A model generated the notes under the pieces. That model did no database searches. It was not told the DNA's origin and saw nothing but the letters and a program-made list of their open reading frames with translations. From Ceraceosorus guamensis (taxonomy: Eukaryota > Basidiomycota > Exobasidiomycetes > Ceraceosorales > Ceraceosoraceae), in contig NW_020289996.1 in NCBI RefSeq assembly GCF_003144195.1, positions 621,419 to 685,418 of the forward strand: a stretch of 64,000 bases of DNA, given 5' to 3'. This document shows, in pieces, positions 1 to 11,675 of this stretch (position 1 is its first letter; each line of letters starts with the position of its first letter). A program made the position numbers and the translations under genes.

Positions 1-1027
1 CGAGGATGAGCGATGCGTTCTGGTAGTGTTTCGGCCCGCTCAGATATTGACCAGAAATGGTGCAAGCTCCGTCGGAGCCGCTTCCTTCACCGTAGAGCAA
101 GAGCTCGGCGCCGAACTCGGCGGGCAGACCGCCGTTCGCGACCGTCTTGGCACCGAGGTCTTGGAATGCCAGCAGCGCTTGAGCGCAGTCCTTGTTGTTG
201 GCATATGTGCGCGAGTGATTGATGACGTTTGTGGGTGCATCTTCCAGAGCGTAGGTAAAGGTGGTGACGACGCCAAAGTTCGAAGCGCCAGCTCCACGCA
301 GAGCCCACCAAAGATCGGCATCGTCGCCCGTGCTCTGCGCATTGACTTTCTTGACTTTTCCATCCAGCGTAGCCACTTCCATCTCGACGATGTGATCCAG
401 AAGCCAGCCCCACTTTCTGCTGCTGAAACCCCAACCACCTCCGAGCGAGTGACCGCCCGTTCCGACGGTGGGACAGGTACCGTGAGGCAAGGCGAATCCA
501 GCTTCACCAAGAGCTTGTGCCATGGGTCCCAGACGGTTACCTGCGCCTACGCGCGCAGTCTTGGCCGTTTTGTCCACGGTCAGAGTTTCCAATTTGGAGA
601 GTGAGATGACCAAGGAGCCATCTTGACCGCCCAAAGAGTAGCCAGCGTAAGAGTGTCCTCCGCTCTTGGCCACAACTTTGGTCTTGCCACCTTCGTTGGC
701 AGCGCATTTGAGTGCGCTCGCTGCTTGCTGAGCGTTGGCAGGTGTGACGATGATGGCGGGCTGGTAAGGCTTGATGGAGCTGTTCTCGGAGAACGACTCG
801 CTCTTGTAGGCGTTGGTTCCGGGATAGTCGATCTGAGCTCCCGTCTTGCTCAGGCAGGTCTTGAGGGAACTAGAAACGTCTCGACGCTCTGAAATGGAGG
901 AACGGGGAGACAGATATGAGGTTGGGTCGCTCAAATCGTCAAAGCTTAGAGGCATTGCGGAGACGGCAGAGCTGGCCATCAGCGTGGCTGCTGCAGCGGC
1001 TGCCGCTGTAACGTAAGGTCCACGCAT
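1..1027 (-). CDS. Secreted FAD-linked oxidase, AA7-like (partial)
   Basis: The reading frame is open from an ATG at 1027 to the left edge, so the C-terminal part lies outside the window. The product begins with a signal-peptide-like Ala-rich stretch (MRGPYVTAAAAAAATLMASS). An FAD-binding PCMH-type domain follows. It holds SGGHSYAGYSLGG, whose His is the usual 8-alpha-histidyl FAD attachment site, and HGTCPTVGTGGH, whose Cys is the usual 6-S-cysteinyl site. This pairing is typical of bicovalent-FAD oligosaccharide oxidases of the berberine-bridge/glucooligosaccharide-oxidase group (AA7). Such enzymes oxidise sugars or other alcohols outside the cell and release hydrogen peroxide. The substrate cannot be told. 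A TATA-like box lies about 130 bases upstream, near 1155. Confidence 0.85.
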   Translation of the reverse strand, partial: MRGPYVTAAAAAAATLMASSAVSAMPLSFDDLSDPTSYLSPRSSISERRDVSSSLKTCLSKTGAQIDYPGTNAYKSESFSENSSIKPYQPAIIVTPANAQQAASALKCAANEGGKTKVVAKSGGHSYAGYSLGGQDGSLVISLSKLETLTVDKTAKTARVGAGNRLGPMAQALGEAGFALPHGTCPTVGTGGHSLGGGWGFSSRKWGWLLDHIVEMEVATLDGKVKKVNAQSTGDDADLWWALRGAGASNFGVVTTFTYALEDAPTNVINHSRTYANNKDCAQALLAFQDLGAKTVANGGLPAEFGAELLLYGEGSGSDGACTISGQYLSGPKHYQNASLIL

Positions 1028-1153
1028 TGTGTAGGGAGACTTGAGGTGTGGTATAGAGAGATGCAGAAGCTTGAATGACCTGCTGGCGAATTGACGGATG
1101 GAATAAGGTGGTGAGGGAAGAGAGATGGGTGAGATTGGGGATCAAGACCCACA

Positions 1154-1161
1154 TTATATAC
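1154..1161 (-). promoter_or_regulatory. TATA-like box of the FAD oxidase gene
   Basis: A TATATAA-type word on the minus strand, about 130 bases upstream of the oxidase ATG. The position fits a core promoter. Assigned by sequence only. Confidence 0.4.
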
Positions 1162-2220
1162 ACGAGGATGAGCGATGACCATGCTTTGCAGAAGGCCCAT
1201 GCTCGAGGAATCCGGAAGCGAAGGCCGACGTCTGCAGCTCATAAGTGGAGCCAACAGCGTCCAGCACTTTCGACGTTCATTTCCGTCGGGGGGGCGCAGT
1301 CTGGGCTTCATTGCTTGGGTTCTGAGGAGCTCTTCGCCGAGGCCGCGACGATGCAAGCCTGGGCGGCCAAATTGCTTCTTGCTACTCAAAAGTGCCGATG
1401 CCGGCGGGCATGAGTGGATGATTGATTGCATGGGGTGTGATGACATCTCTCCGCGTCTTTCGCGGCCAGAACATCGCAACGCGCGCGAAGATGAAGGTCT
1501 GATGAAAGTCTTAGCCCCGCAAATCCGTGTTTCGGGTCAATGCTGCATGAACGCATCAGCAGCAGCAACCTTCACACCTTCCTTCGCCCGGCTGTTTCAG
1601 TTTCAGCTATAGGCATGGACATCAGCATGTGCACGCATGAGGCTTCTGAACTCGACCGACTCCGGCCTTTCGGTGCAGCAATATTGTGATTCGTGATTGA
1701 AGCCCTGCGCGCTACACTTGGTTTCCAATCGGGGCCGCAGGCGACGTCGGACTTGCGAGGTGCAGCAGATTCACCCTAGCTTGCTGGGGCGAGCCCAATT
1801 CCGCCGCGCCCACATATGCATGGCAAATCATATGTATGCCTAGGCCGGCGCAAAGATTCTCGAACAAGCACGCGTTCTTGATTTCGACTCTCTCCTGTGC
1901 ACACGTGACATTTTTGAAATTTTGGAAAGCTGTTGAAGGCGAAAAAGTTGATGAAGATGCGCTCCAGACGCGCAACCTCGCACGACTCTTCGTGACGTGC
2001 AAATGAGCCGTCCGGACATACAACAAGACTCTCGCTGCTCACCATTGACTGCCAAGCCACACAGCGAGCTTCTCACTCATCGATACAGGATCATTGGCGC
2101 AGAGGCGCTCGGGCAACCACTACTCTGTCTCTGTCAGCGTTCGCGCATAGACCCCTACTTTGCCTTCCCAACGCCGCACCCCTATCGACGTAGCCAGTAC
2201 ACTGCGCCTTCCCAACCACG
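1162..2220. other. Divergent intergenic region
   Basis: Shared upstream region of the FAD oxidase (minus) and NOP7 (plus). I see no convincing gene. The short open frames on both strands have no recognisable motif. Confidence 0.5.
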
Positions 2221-4443
2221 ATGGCGAAGTTGAAGAAGCGCGGACAGTCTGGCGCGGCCAAGAACTACGTCACCAGAAACTCGGCCCTCAAGAAGCTTCA
2301 GGTAACTCTCGCAGATTTCAGAAGGCTGTGCATCCTCAAGGGCATTCATCCACGGGTACCTCGACACGCAAAGAGAGCAAACAAGGGTAATGCCGCACCT
2401 GCTACGTTCTACTACGCCAAAGATGTCGCATACTTGGCTCACGAGCCCGTGCTCCAGACGCTGAGGGCACACAAAAGTTTTGCGAAGAAGCTGAGCAGAG
2501 CCATTGGCAAGAGAGAATGGCACAGCGCTCAAGGGCTGGCTGACAGGCGGCCTCTTGTCAAGCTCGATCACATCATCAGGGAGAGGTATCCCACCTTTGA
2601 CGACAGTCTGAGAGATTTGGACGATGCGCTTAGCCTACTCTTCCTCTTCGCCAACCTGCCTGCTGGAGATCGTTTGAATCACCAGCTGGTGGAAAAGAGC
2701 GCGAGAATCTGCGCGGAATGGCAGGGCTACGTGGTGAGGGCGCAGGCGCTCAGAAAGGTGTTTTTCAGCATCAAGGGCGTCTACTTTCAAGCCGAGGTAC
2801 GGGGTCAGCAGATCACCTGGCTTGTGCCTTACCTTTTCACCCAGCATGTGAGCACATATGCGGCTAGAGGGGTAGCGCGTGACCAGTACATGTGGGCACA
2901 AGGACCGCCAGACTGCTGTCACTGACGCTACTGTTCTCACGCGTCCCTACAGATCCCCTCCGACGTGGACTTCAGAGTCATGGCGACGTTCCTCGAGCTG
3001 TATCAGACGCTTCTAGGCTTTGTCATGTTTAAGCTCTACACAGACCTTGGTCTCGTGTACCCTCCAAAGCTGGAATCAAGCGCTGAGGAAGCAGGTGCTG
3101 GACCCCTTGGAGTTTTACGTCTCGTAGAGAGCAGCAGTGCCGTACTCACCCCTGGCCAAGGAGCTCGTAGCTCCAAGGGCGCCACAGACACTGATACTGC
3201 TGGCCGGAAAGTGACATCAAAGGATGTGAAACAGGCCATCAAAGCGGTCGCCCAGGAGGGGATTGCCGCGAACGGTGCTGCTGATGACACGCCACTGGAA
3301 GCCCAAGCAGATCGCCCTGCGTCGAGCGAGGAGATTGTTGCAGATGATTTTGTAGAAAAGCCGTCGGCTGATGGGACAACGTCTGGCCTGGTTTCGTACG
3401 CCTCTATCGACGCTTCTTCCGCCAGCAACTCCCGCACACACCTCTTTGCGCCCTACTACTTCTACATCTCACGAGAGTGTCCGAAAGCGGTCATTGAATT
3501 CGTGTTGCGCTCATTCGGGACTGCGCCAAGTCACCTTGGGTGGGACGAAGTATCAGGCCCAGGATCGAGCTTCTCTTCGGACGACGACAGAATCACTCAC
3601 TACATCGTAGACAGGCCCGTCACTTCAACCACGAGCCAGACGCAAGCTCGAATGGCTAAAGTACAACCTCAATGGATCGTCGACTCAGCTAATGCGGGCA
3701 GGATCTTGCCCACCCAGCCTTATGCGCCTGGAGCTTCCTTACCGCCGCACCTCAGCCCCTTTGTGGACGATGCGGAGGTCAAGGCTCAAGGCGGCTATGT
3801 TCCTCGTGAGGCGGGCTTGGATGAGATTGCACCGGCTGAGAATGTAGAGGCGGGACAGGAAGCAGCTCAACAAGAGGCTGAGGATGATTCGTCCGATGAG
3901 GACGACATCGGAGGGGAAGCGGATGAGGCCGAGGACGCGGACGCAGGAGATGACGATATGCAGCACGAAGACTCAGCAGCTGCCAAAAATAAGAGGCCAG
4001 CATTGGCAGCGCTGCTCGTCACTCCGACCGACGAAGGCCTCTTAGCAGAAGCCGAGCTGGAAGCCGAGGCTGCGGGCGGTGATGCCGCGCTCGAGGAGCT
4101 GCAAAACGCACACGCCGACGCTCTCAGAGCAGCCAAGAAGGCGGCTCGAGGCGACAAGGCCAAGCCAGCAAGCAAAGCGTCGGGCAGAAGCGCAGAGACG
4201 GAAGAGACAGAAGAAGCGAGGAAAATGTCCAAGATGCTGATGTCGAACCGGCAGCGCAAGCTATACGAGAAGTTGTCATATACTCAGGGTGTAAAAGGTG
4301 AGGAGGCGAGAAAGTTGGAAGAGAAGAGGAAGGCGTTGGATAAGGCTGCTAAGAGATCTGCGAGGAAAGGAGAATCGGACGACTCGAAGAGGAGCTCTAG
4401 CACGCAGAAAAAGGTCAAGTGGGCCGGAGCTGGTGCATCTTGA
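2221..4443 (+). CDS. NOP7: Pescadillo homolog NOP7 (ribosome biogenesis)
   Basis: Exons are 2221-2847 and 2953-4443, a 105-base intron with a GTGAGC donor and CTACAG acceptor. The product is about 705 residues. The N-terminus (MAKLKKRGQSGAAKNYVTRN) and the following 290 residues match the Pescadillo_N family. A BRCT domain lies at about residues 370-478 (from THLFAPYYFYIS to the conserved W of QWIVDS). After it come a long acidic Glu/Asp tract and a Lys/Arg-rich, coiled-coil-like tail. In yeast and animals this protein joins the PeBoW (Nop7-Erb1-Ytm1) complex in the nucleolus for 27S pre-rRNA processing and 60S subunit assembly. The family is unambiguous. The protein is about 100 residues longer than yeast Nop7, mainly in the low-complexity segments around the BRCT domain. 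Confidence 0.95.
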
Positions 4444-5236
4444 TATGATCCTCGCACGACTTTGATTCCCTCTCGAGCGCCTACTTGTAACACACACGGT
4501 TGACGCCATGGTATCTCAATGTCGCTTCATGACTCCTGTATTCTCCTTCATGATGAAGATGAGCAAATTTCTGGCTAGTGGCATCGCTCAGTTGCCATGT
4601 GGGAGGAGAGCCTGGCGGGTAGAGGTCGCACACCATGCAGTACCCTCATCCGTGCTTGCGGCGGGCAAAGAGACCACGTGACGTCGCCATCCGCTTTGTG
4701 CAGGTCGATTGTTCGCCTTGACGAACTTCTTTGCGAGCCATCAAGAACCTTGAACTACCATCACGTAGCGAGGAGTGTCCCCACTAAACCCAGAGGTGGT
4801 GGCATGCAAGATCTGTACAGTTCTCCGCAATCCTCACCGTCTGGCTATACATATATGATCCGTTCGGGTTTCGGCCGTATACTGCGTGCGCCACATCCGC
4901 GCCAAGGTGAGAGAATTATCCGCTGCACAGCTGAGTCACGACGGCTGCGCTCACGTCAAACTTGCTTTCTTTTTGCTCAGAGCCCTCCACACACCTTCTT
5001 CGTGTCAAGAGACCCCGGCGCGATTGCCTCGCGGGCACCTGCATTCGTGATTTTGTTGGGACCGATCCCTCGCTAGCCTTGCCGTCTGGTTTGTTTGATC
5101 AGCTCATTTGCGTGAGATCAAACGTTGCGCGCCTTTGCCCATTCTCTTGCCTCGTTTCCACCACGCACGCCTCAACGTCCAATGTTTGATCTGCGGCACG
5201 TCGCAAGTCTCGATTTGTTCTAGAAACCCTTTCACC
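4444..5236 (+). other. Intergenic region, NOP7 3' / kynurenine monooxygenase 5'
   Basis: Holds the NOP7 3' flank and the promoter and leader of the next gene. An ATG at 5108 is in frame with the oxygenase, but the extra residues look nothing like the family, so I treat them as leader. Confidence 0.5.
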
Positions 5237-6802
5237 ATGGCGTCCACTTCTGCATCTAGCAGCCAGACGAGCACAGCTGCGATCATCGGAGGAGGTCCTG
5301 TTGGCTGTCTCGCCGCTCTAGGATTGGCCGAACGAGGGTTTCAAGTGACAATGTACGAAAGTCGGAGCGAGGCGGAAGCGCAAGCCCCGTCGCTTCGAAG
5401 TATCAACCTTGCCATCTCTACTCGAGGTCTGGCCGGTCTGAGCAGCGTGAGCGAGTCGCTGGCAAGCGATGTTCTGGCTCGCGCTGTACCTATGCGAGGA
5501 AGAATGATCCATTCGCAACGAGGAGACCAGCAGAGTCAGAGGTATGGAGCAGAGGGAGAATGCATACACTCGGTAGATAGAGCCAGGTTGAACAGGTTGT
5601 TGCTAGAACGAGCGCAAAAGCACGCAAGAGTGGAGGTGGTGTATGGGCACAAGCTGAGGGCATTGGACCTGGATGCGCAACCGGCGCAGCTCACCTTTGC
5701 TGGAGCACATGGAGCACGCGCGGCAGATCTGGTGGTCGGATGCGATGGGATGCATTCGGCTGTGAGGGACAGCGTGGCTCGAGCGACCACTTTGGATTTC
5801 GCGAGGGAATACATCGACTCTTTGTACGTCGAGCTATCCATGCCAGCAGCCAAGCCGGGCCAAGCGAGCCTGGAAGGAGGTTTCGTCATCGATCCACATC
5901 ATCTTCACATTTGGCCACGACACAGCTTTATGCTCATCGCTCTTCCCAATCCCGACAAGACCTTTACCTGCACCCTCTTTGCCCCCGCTGACATCTTCGA
6001 GCATCATCTCTCCGACCCCACATCCACCATTGCCTTCTTCGAGCAACACTTTGCGGATGCGCTGCCTTTGATCGGTCGACAGGCTATCGTGAAGGACATT
6101 TTGTCTCGCAAGCCTAGTCCTTTGGCTAGCGTCAAAGCGAAACCGTACCACTACGCCGACAAGGCCATCTTCATTGGCGATGCGGCTCATGCCATGCTAC
6201 CGTTCTACGGACAAGGCTTGAATTGTGGCTTTGAGGATGTGCGGGTTCTCCTGCAACTCATAGACAAGCATTCTTCTCGCCAAAGAAATGGCGCCGACGT
6301 CGCCCATGGGACGTCCGATGCGAAGCGCGCCCTAGGGTCTGCCCTCGCCGAGTACTCCAACACCAGACACGACGACCTGGTGGCGATCTGCGAGCTGGCT
6401 AAGAACAACTACAAGGAAATGTCAAGCAAGGGTGAGTTGCGGGTGCTTGCGGTGCCTTCCAGGGTCTGCATCAAGCTTCGACTTTGCGAGGTTCCTCGTT
6501 GTTGCTTACCCTATGCTTGACGCTCTTGATATCCTTGACGCGCTTGTCACACAACAGTCATTTCGCGGACGTATCTGCTGCGCAAAGCGTTAGACACGGT
6601 GTTGATGAGTATTCTGCCCCGATCAATATGGTCAAGCCTATACTCCATGGTCACCTTTTCCAATCTGCCCTACTCACAAGCTAGAGATAGAGAGAGGAGG
6701 CAAGCAAAAGTGGTCGAGGATGGTGTTGCTGTCCTTGGTGTTGGCACTTTGGCACTTGGCTTGTTTGCGGGAGTCAGGGCCTACGAACGGCTAGCGAGGT
6801 GA
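5237..6802 (+). CDS. BNA4: Kynurenine 3-monooxygenase
   Basis: Exons are 5237-6431 and 6558-6802, giving about 479 residues, a normal length for the family. The ATG at 5237 sits in a good context (TTCACCATGG) just before the FAD fold. Visible motifs are the dinucleotide-binding GGGPVG near residue 17, the KMO-type RSINLAISTRG segment near residue 57, a DG motif (GCDGMHSAVRDSV), and the GD motif GDAAHAMLPFYGQGLNCGFE near residue 314. A hydrophobic C-terminal segment (VAVLGVGTLALGLFAGV) probably anchors it in the outer mitochondrial membrane. The enzyme hydroxylates kynurenine to 3-hydroxykynurenine with NADPH and oxygen, in the de novo NAD pathway from tryptophan. No other pathway gene is nearby. 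Confidence 0.95.
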
Positions 6803-7301
6803 TTTGAAACGCCTTTACGCTAGAAATTTGACGATTGCGCGCGCTCTCTTTGCTGCCGCCAGTTCAATTAGAGTATCGATGCGCCAGCATCAAACTGTTG
6901 AAGGTATCTTATACATGGCGTCCGTTATGACACTCTCAAACCGTCGACAACAGAGTCAAGCTCCGTGCGGTATATCGACGGCACTCGGACAAGTCACATC
7001 ATGGCATTTGTGATGCGGATTTACGTCGCTTTTATGTGGTTGGCCGACGTGATGCGTGAAAACAACGTCGCTGGCAAACGGAGCCGCCTCAAGCCGTCAC
7101 GGTTGTTTTGACGTGCGCTGGAGAGCTGCGCAATTCAAGGGATGGCGTATCCCTGCCGCACTATTGAGGCGCTCCAGCTCCGACCGCGGTATTTACATTA
7201 GGCCTGCGGAGGATGTTGTGACTGGCGTCCGTCAGCGTCAGACCTCGGTCGAGACGATCTTCGACGTAGCTTTGGCGTCCGCTGTCCAGCGCTGAGACCC
7301 A
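6803..7301. other. Intergenic region
   Basis: No gene seen. It holds the 3' flank of the kynurenine monooxygenase gene and the distal promoter of secreted protein A. Confidence 0.5.
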
Positions 7302-7307
7302 TATAAC
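7302..7307 (+). promoter_or_regulatory. TATA-like box of secreted protein A
   Basis: ATATAAC word 240 bases before the ATG and 46 bases before a leader segment (7348-7370) shared with paralog B. In B the spacing between TATA-like word and leader segment is 42 bases, which supports the assignment. Confidence 0.5.
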
Positions 7308-7347
7308 AAGCAACAGTGCGCGTAGTCGATTGTCTTCGCTTTCCCCC

Positions 7348-7370
7348 TCCCTCAGAACAGAGCTGGCTCT
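7348..7370 (+). repeat. Leader segment shared with paralog B
   Basis: TCCCTCAGAACAGAGCTGGC and the three bases after it match 9739-9761 at 22 of 23 positions. It lies in the presumed 5' untranslated leader of both genes and is evidence of duplication. Confidence 0.7.
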
Positions 7371-7541
7371 CTTCGCGCTCACGACTTGACTTTGCTTAGC
7401 TCTTCTGCTACAATCGCTTTTGCTTCCATCGATTGTCACGCACGACATTGCGTGTATGTCCACCGCAAGATATCGAGTCTGTTCCTCTTTCAAAACACTT
7501 TAATCCTCTCCGAACGCTTAGCGGTGACTCCTAGTATCAGC

Positions 7542-8656
7542 ATGCTGCGCGGACGTGTGCTCTTTGCAGTGATCGCATGCGTCGCCAACATTCTTCTCTT
7601 GTCTGCCGGAGTGTGTCGCGCTGCTGGCGATCCTCCAGACATGCGCCGAATCATGGAGGCGCTCCTTGATAAGCAAGGATGGTCTCCACCGGAGGGTCTG
7701 CTCAGTGCAGGAGGAAGCTCGTCCTCTGAAACCGCGCGTGCTTCGCATCCCCTTCAAAATGTTGCTCACCCAGGAGCCACTTCATCCGGTGAGGCGCCAC
7801 GAATCCGTACGGCCGATAACCCTCTGTACAAGGCTCCGTGAGTTCACGAAGGCCGCTCGTGTCCATCTCTGATCGCTGACGATTCCTTGCCGTCGGACCT
7901 TGCATTCATTCAGCGATGATTGGATGGTAGGTTCATCTGTTCCTGCTGCCCAACATAGCAACGAGCTCACGCTTGACCTAGATGCTGACATATCTTTGCC
8001 TGTGCATAGAAACTCGGTTCAAGTATGTTACTCAACTGGCACGAACCCCAGACTCGCCGAGTCATGCATCGTTGGGCTCCTTCGATGGGCTTCACGACGT
8101 GGAATGGCAGGTATATTGACCCGGGCAACGCACCACACGGTGGCCGCTTGCCAAATGAGAGGGAACGATTGGACCAGGCGGTAAGTACGGGGCTCAGGAA
8201 CGTGAGCCGAGCTGGCAGTTTGCTCACATCAGACTCATTTGTCCTTCGACATGCGATCCCTCGCCGCTCACGTGTCAATGACAGCTCAAAGACATGAGAG
8301 AGAAAGGTTACATCGTAACGCGCTCTTCACGCGTTGGTGTGCAAAGGTATCAAACCTACGACGTCGCGAATGATAGGTGGGAACCCGCAGGGTGGGATAC
8401 GGGCAGCTCTTCTGCTCCTCCACAGGGACACATTCCTACCCTTGACTCCAGTGTGAACCCTGCGATCGATCCAGTGCCCCGCTCACGCAGACGCGTGACC
8501 AACCGCCTGCTTTCCAGCGAAGGAGCAGGCCCGTCGCTACGCCCCGGCCAGTCGTCTGGCGCTGGACCTAGTGGAGCGGTCAATCTGCCGAGCGGTCGTC
8601 AAAGCCGTAGTTCCAGCTCCAGTGGCGACGGTAGTGGCGGATGGCGGCCTGCTTAG
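7542..8656 (+). CDS. Small secreted protein A, unknown family
   Basis: Proposed exons are 7542-7837, 7914-7926 (a 13-base microexon), 8010-8180 and 8285-8656, coding about 283 residues. The start is followed by a hydrophobic signal-peptide-like stretch (VLFAVIACVANILLLSAGVC) and no later membrane segment is evident. A Ser-rich linker follows. The core reads LLNWHEPQTRRVMHRWAPSM then GF.TWNG...D, then RLPNERERLDQA. The last exon has a Y..YDV....WEP motif and a Ser/Gly/Pro-rich tail. Paralog B shares all of these in the same order, with matching phases at the shared introns. I recognise no known domain. Being secreted, low-complexity and locally duplicated makes it effector-like, which is inference. 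The microexon is the least certain part. Joining exon 1 directly to 8010 breaks the frame. Confidence 0.75.
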
Positions 8657-9696
8657 CAGGCTTGCTGGCCCCAACGAGGTGGATCCGAATTGTGGGAAGA
8701 CAGATTGGCTGTATCGTCAGAACGGAGTATTGTAGCATCGTGCGATGGCATTGGATGCTGGAGGAAGAGGGGAGGAGAGGAGAGAGAATTTGCACGCGAG
8801 ATGATCATCGAAATTCAATGTTGCTTTTCATCACGCTGCCATCTCTTCGCGGTGCAATGCAGACACGGCAAACTTCAAAAGTTGAAAGCGAGAAGATCGT
8901 CCGGGTACGGCACGCGTGAGAATCATGCTGATGCTGCCTTTTGGAACAGTCCCTTGCTCGGAGTGTTCCTACGTTGCGCCATCACCAAAAGCGGCAGTTC
9001 CGGCTGATCAGTGCGGACCTATGGGTACCGGTTGAATAGATAGAGGACTTCATTAGCTGCGGCTTCGACAACAAAGATCCTTTCGTGCTTGAGAGGCCCG
9101 ATGAGGTCGTCGTAAAATAAACATTGATTCTGCCGCGAGCCAACATTGCTTTTGCGGAGCGGTGTTTGCTCCAGCATTGTGCGTCCGGGGTTTTCCGCAA
9201 GCGTGGAGGGCCGCCTCTGAAAAGGGCAGGGGAGTGTTTTGGTCCTATTGCAATCCTGTTTCTCGTTTGTTGTTGTTCCTGTTCTGGAAGGTTGTCGAGT
9301 CTGCAAAACAGATAGATCGACGACAATAACAAGAAGCTCTCACACACGTAACAAAACTTGAACGTCGCGCGTTGTTACGCGTGGACAGGCTCTGAGGGTT
9401 TGTATTACCAAAGCACCCCTCTTCTCCAATGCTGTTGGTTTCCAAAGCCCCGCGCCTCTCTCACTTCCACACCGAGCCTAGACATAGCTCAGGGCTATGT
9501 ATGCTGCAGGCGTGATGGCAGCCGCGTGTTTGAGGTGCCTCTGTGTGTTTTAGACACAGACAGTGGGGTGTGTTGAGCAGATTGCCGACGCAAAAAAAGC
9601 GCTTTCGGGACCACGTCAAAGAGTTCCTCAAAGCGCGTCCCGTTTCGGTAACATATTTGCTGTTTCCAGCTTCTGTGTGTCTCATTCTGTGAAACG
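8657..9696. other. Intergenic region between secreted proteins A and B
   Basis: About 1 kb with no gene seen. Short frames lack recognisable motifs or splice support. Confidence 0.5.
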
Positions 9697-9703
9697 TATT
9701 TAA
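9697..9703 (+). promoter_or_regulatory. TATA-like word of secreted protein B
   Basis: TATTTAA word 42 bases upstream of the shared leader segment, matching the arrangement at gene A. Confidence 0.4.
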
Positions 9704-9738
9704 TGGGCAAGATTGAACGCATGTCTCAGCTTTTGTCT

Positions 9739-9761
9739 TCCCTCAGATCAGAGCTGGCTCT
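9739..9761 (+). repeat. Leader segment shared with paralog A
   Basis: Second copy of the 23-base leader segment found at 7348-7370, with one mismatch. Confidence 0.7.
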
Positions 9762-10020
9762 TGTCTCACCTTCGCTACAGCAAGTTCAACACTTCAAGCT
9801 TTCGCAGCACTTCCCTTGAAAAAATTGCTAAGAATTATCCGCTGGTGCTCACCTACAAGGTGATATCTTGACCTACTCCTAGCAAATCTGGAGGCTCGTC
9901 CTTTTCCCACGCCGCGTCATTGCCATTGTAACACAACGAGTAGAAGTCCTTGTGGCTTCGCGCAGCACCCTATTCGGCATCCGGTCCAGGCTTGTCAGGC
10001 TTGGGCATTCACGGCTCGCA

Positions 10021-11180
10021 ATGCTTCAAGCACGCTTCCGTCTTGCCGCACTACTTGCACAGCTGGGCGTGCTCCTTTTCGGGACTACTTGCCTGGGATC
10101 GGGCGACGTGCCCGACGGTGTCAGAGAGATGAGGCAGGCCCTTGAAGCACTTGGCGTTCGGTATTGGTCTCCACCTCGTGACGTGGTGCCCGCAAGCGGG
10201 AGCCGTAGCTCGAGCTCAAGCTCGTCTTCCGAAGAGTCGCGTGCGGCTCGCACCCTGAATTTACTTGAGCCTGGAAGCAGTTCTGGCTCGAGAGGGCCGT
10301 CGATGGCAGGCGGACTCTATAGGCACCCAAGGTAGGCGCGAAGTTGTACTCAGAACTTCGAACAGATGATGAGCTCATCGAGCAGGCCTCGCGCTTCCCT
10401 GCATTTCCTCCATCGTCTTTCGCTGTCCGCAGCCTAGACTGGTTTGTCAGTGTTCGATACGATCGATGAGAACAAATTTTAGCCCTTCCTCTGACAGACG
10501 TATCTTTTTTGAGCAACCAGAACATCGGCCAGGGCAAGGCCTTGAACTGGCATGACCCCAATACCAGAGAGGCAGTCCACAGATGGCACCCTCAGCGAGG
10601 CTTCATCCGCTTTAATGGCGTAGACTTCGATTCTGCATCCGTTCCGTATGGCCAGAGGATTCCAGGAGAAAGGGAGAAGTTGCATAAAGTTGTGAGTCCG
10701 ATAGGAGCACCTGGCCTCGGTAACTGCGTGTGACTGATGCGCCGAACCTCGTCTTCTTTCTCTCACCAGCTCGACGACATGGCGAGACATAATTTTGTAC
10801 TCACTCGGTCAGGTCTTTCGGGCAGGCAGAGTTACACTTCATACAACTCTGCTACTGGCAAATGGGAGCCAATCTGGCAGGATGGAACGCAGCCTGCGTC
10901 CAACATTGGAGGCCGCCCTGCGCGGAGCGCTCGCACACTGACAATCGATGAGGCTGCCCATCGTAATCGCAGACGCCAGACTTTGGTCCTACAAGGGCAC
11001 CGACAGGGCCAAGAACAGTTTGACGGTGCCGGGTTGTCCTTAGCTCAGCCGGGACCCTCGACGGCCGGAGCCAGTTCGAGCGCTGCGCCGCCCGGCGGAG
11101 CGAGAAGTCGGAGCACTAGCCAGAGCAGTGGATCCAACTCACGAGACTCATCTGGGCCTTCGCTTGGGCGTTGGCTCTAA
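10021..11180 (+). CDS. Small secreted protein B, paralog of A
   Basis: Exons are 10021-10331, 10514-10691 and 10770-11180, coding about 299 residues. An in-frame ATG exists at 9952. I prefer 10021 because the protein then starts MLQARFRLAALLAQLGVLLF, aligning with the signal peptide of paralog A. Next comes GD.PD....M..AL......WSPP, shared with A, then a Ser-rich linker. The core is ALNWHDPNTREAVHRWHPQR then GF..FNG.DFD, then RIPGEREKLHKV. The last exon has YTSYNSATGKWEP and a long Ser/Gly/Pro tail. Intron positions and phases match A except that A carries an extra microexon. No known domain is recognised. Likely a secreted, possibly host-facing protein. Confidence 0.8.
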
Positions 11181-11675
11181 GGTGAGCAAGCTAGGTGGGT
11201 TTGGCACCTGTGCGCTCTGACGCGTCAGAAACGCGCCTGTGCAACTCTCGAGGAAAGTTGACAGTCTTTCGATCTAACCTCTCGCAAAGTCCGGGCGCGT
11301 GTTCAGAAGCGAAGATGCGTCCTGCAGGTGGACGCAGTGGCAGGGGGTCATAGAGACGCTGTAGAGGTCGTCGAATTTTCTTCAAGGTCCGGGCTGATCG
11401 GCGAGTCGGTGACCGAGGCACCGAGTCTGAGCAGCTTCAAGGGGATAAGGATGATCTAGAATTGAATGCTTTTGAGCACCGTTGACCGCATTGTGAAAGC
11501 GAAACATGACTAGACCTGGCGTAGTCGCGCCATTATTTCCCGATGCTTACAGTGAGGCTGCAGATGTGGATGGCTGCTTACTCTACGACTGCCGGCCAAG
11601 GGAATGGAAGCTCGGCGAGGAAACAGGCACCTTTGGCAGATACTGCCTCAGCTTCAGCAATGCATGGCGTCTCAA
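11181..11675. other. Intergenic region between B and RRP46
   Basis: The two genes converge here. It holds both 3' flanks and no further gene that I can support. Confidence 0.5.

Noticed and set aside
4597-5076. 159-codon plus-strand frame between NOP7 and the kynurenine monooxygenase gene
   Set aside because: No family resemblance or good start context. It fits promoter and leader sequence.
5108-5236. N-terminal extension of the kynurenine monooxygenase from the ATG at 5108
   Set aside because: The added 43 residues are Cys/Arg-rich and unlike any targeting signal. The ATG at 5237 has better context and matches family length.
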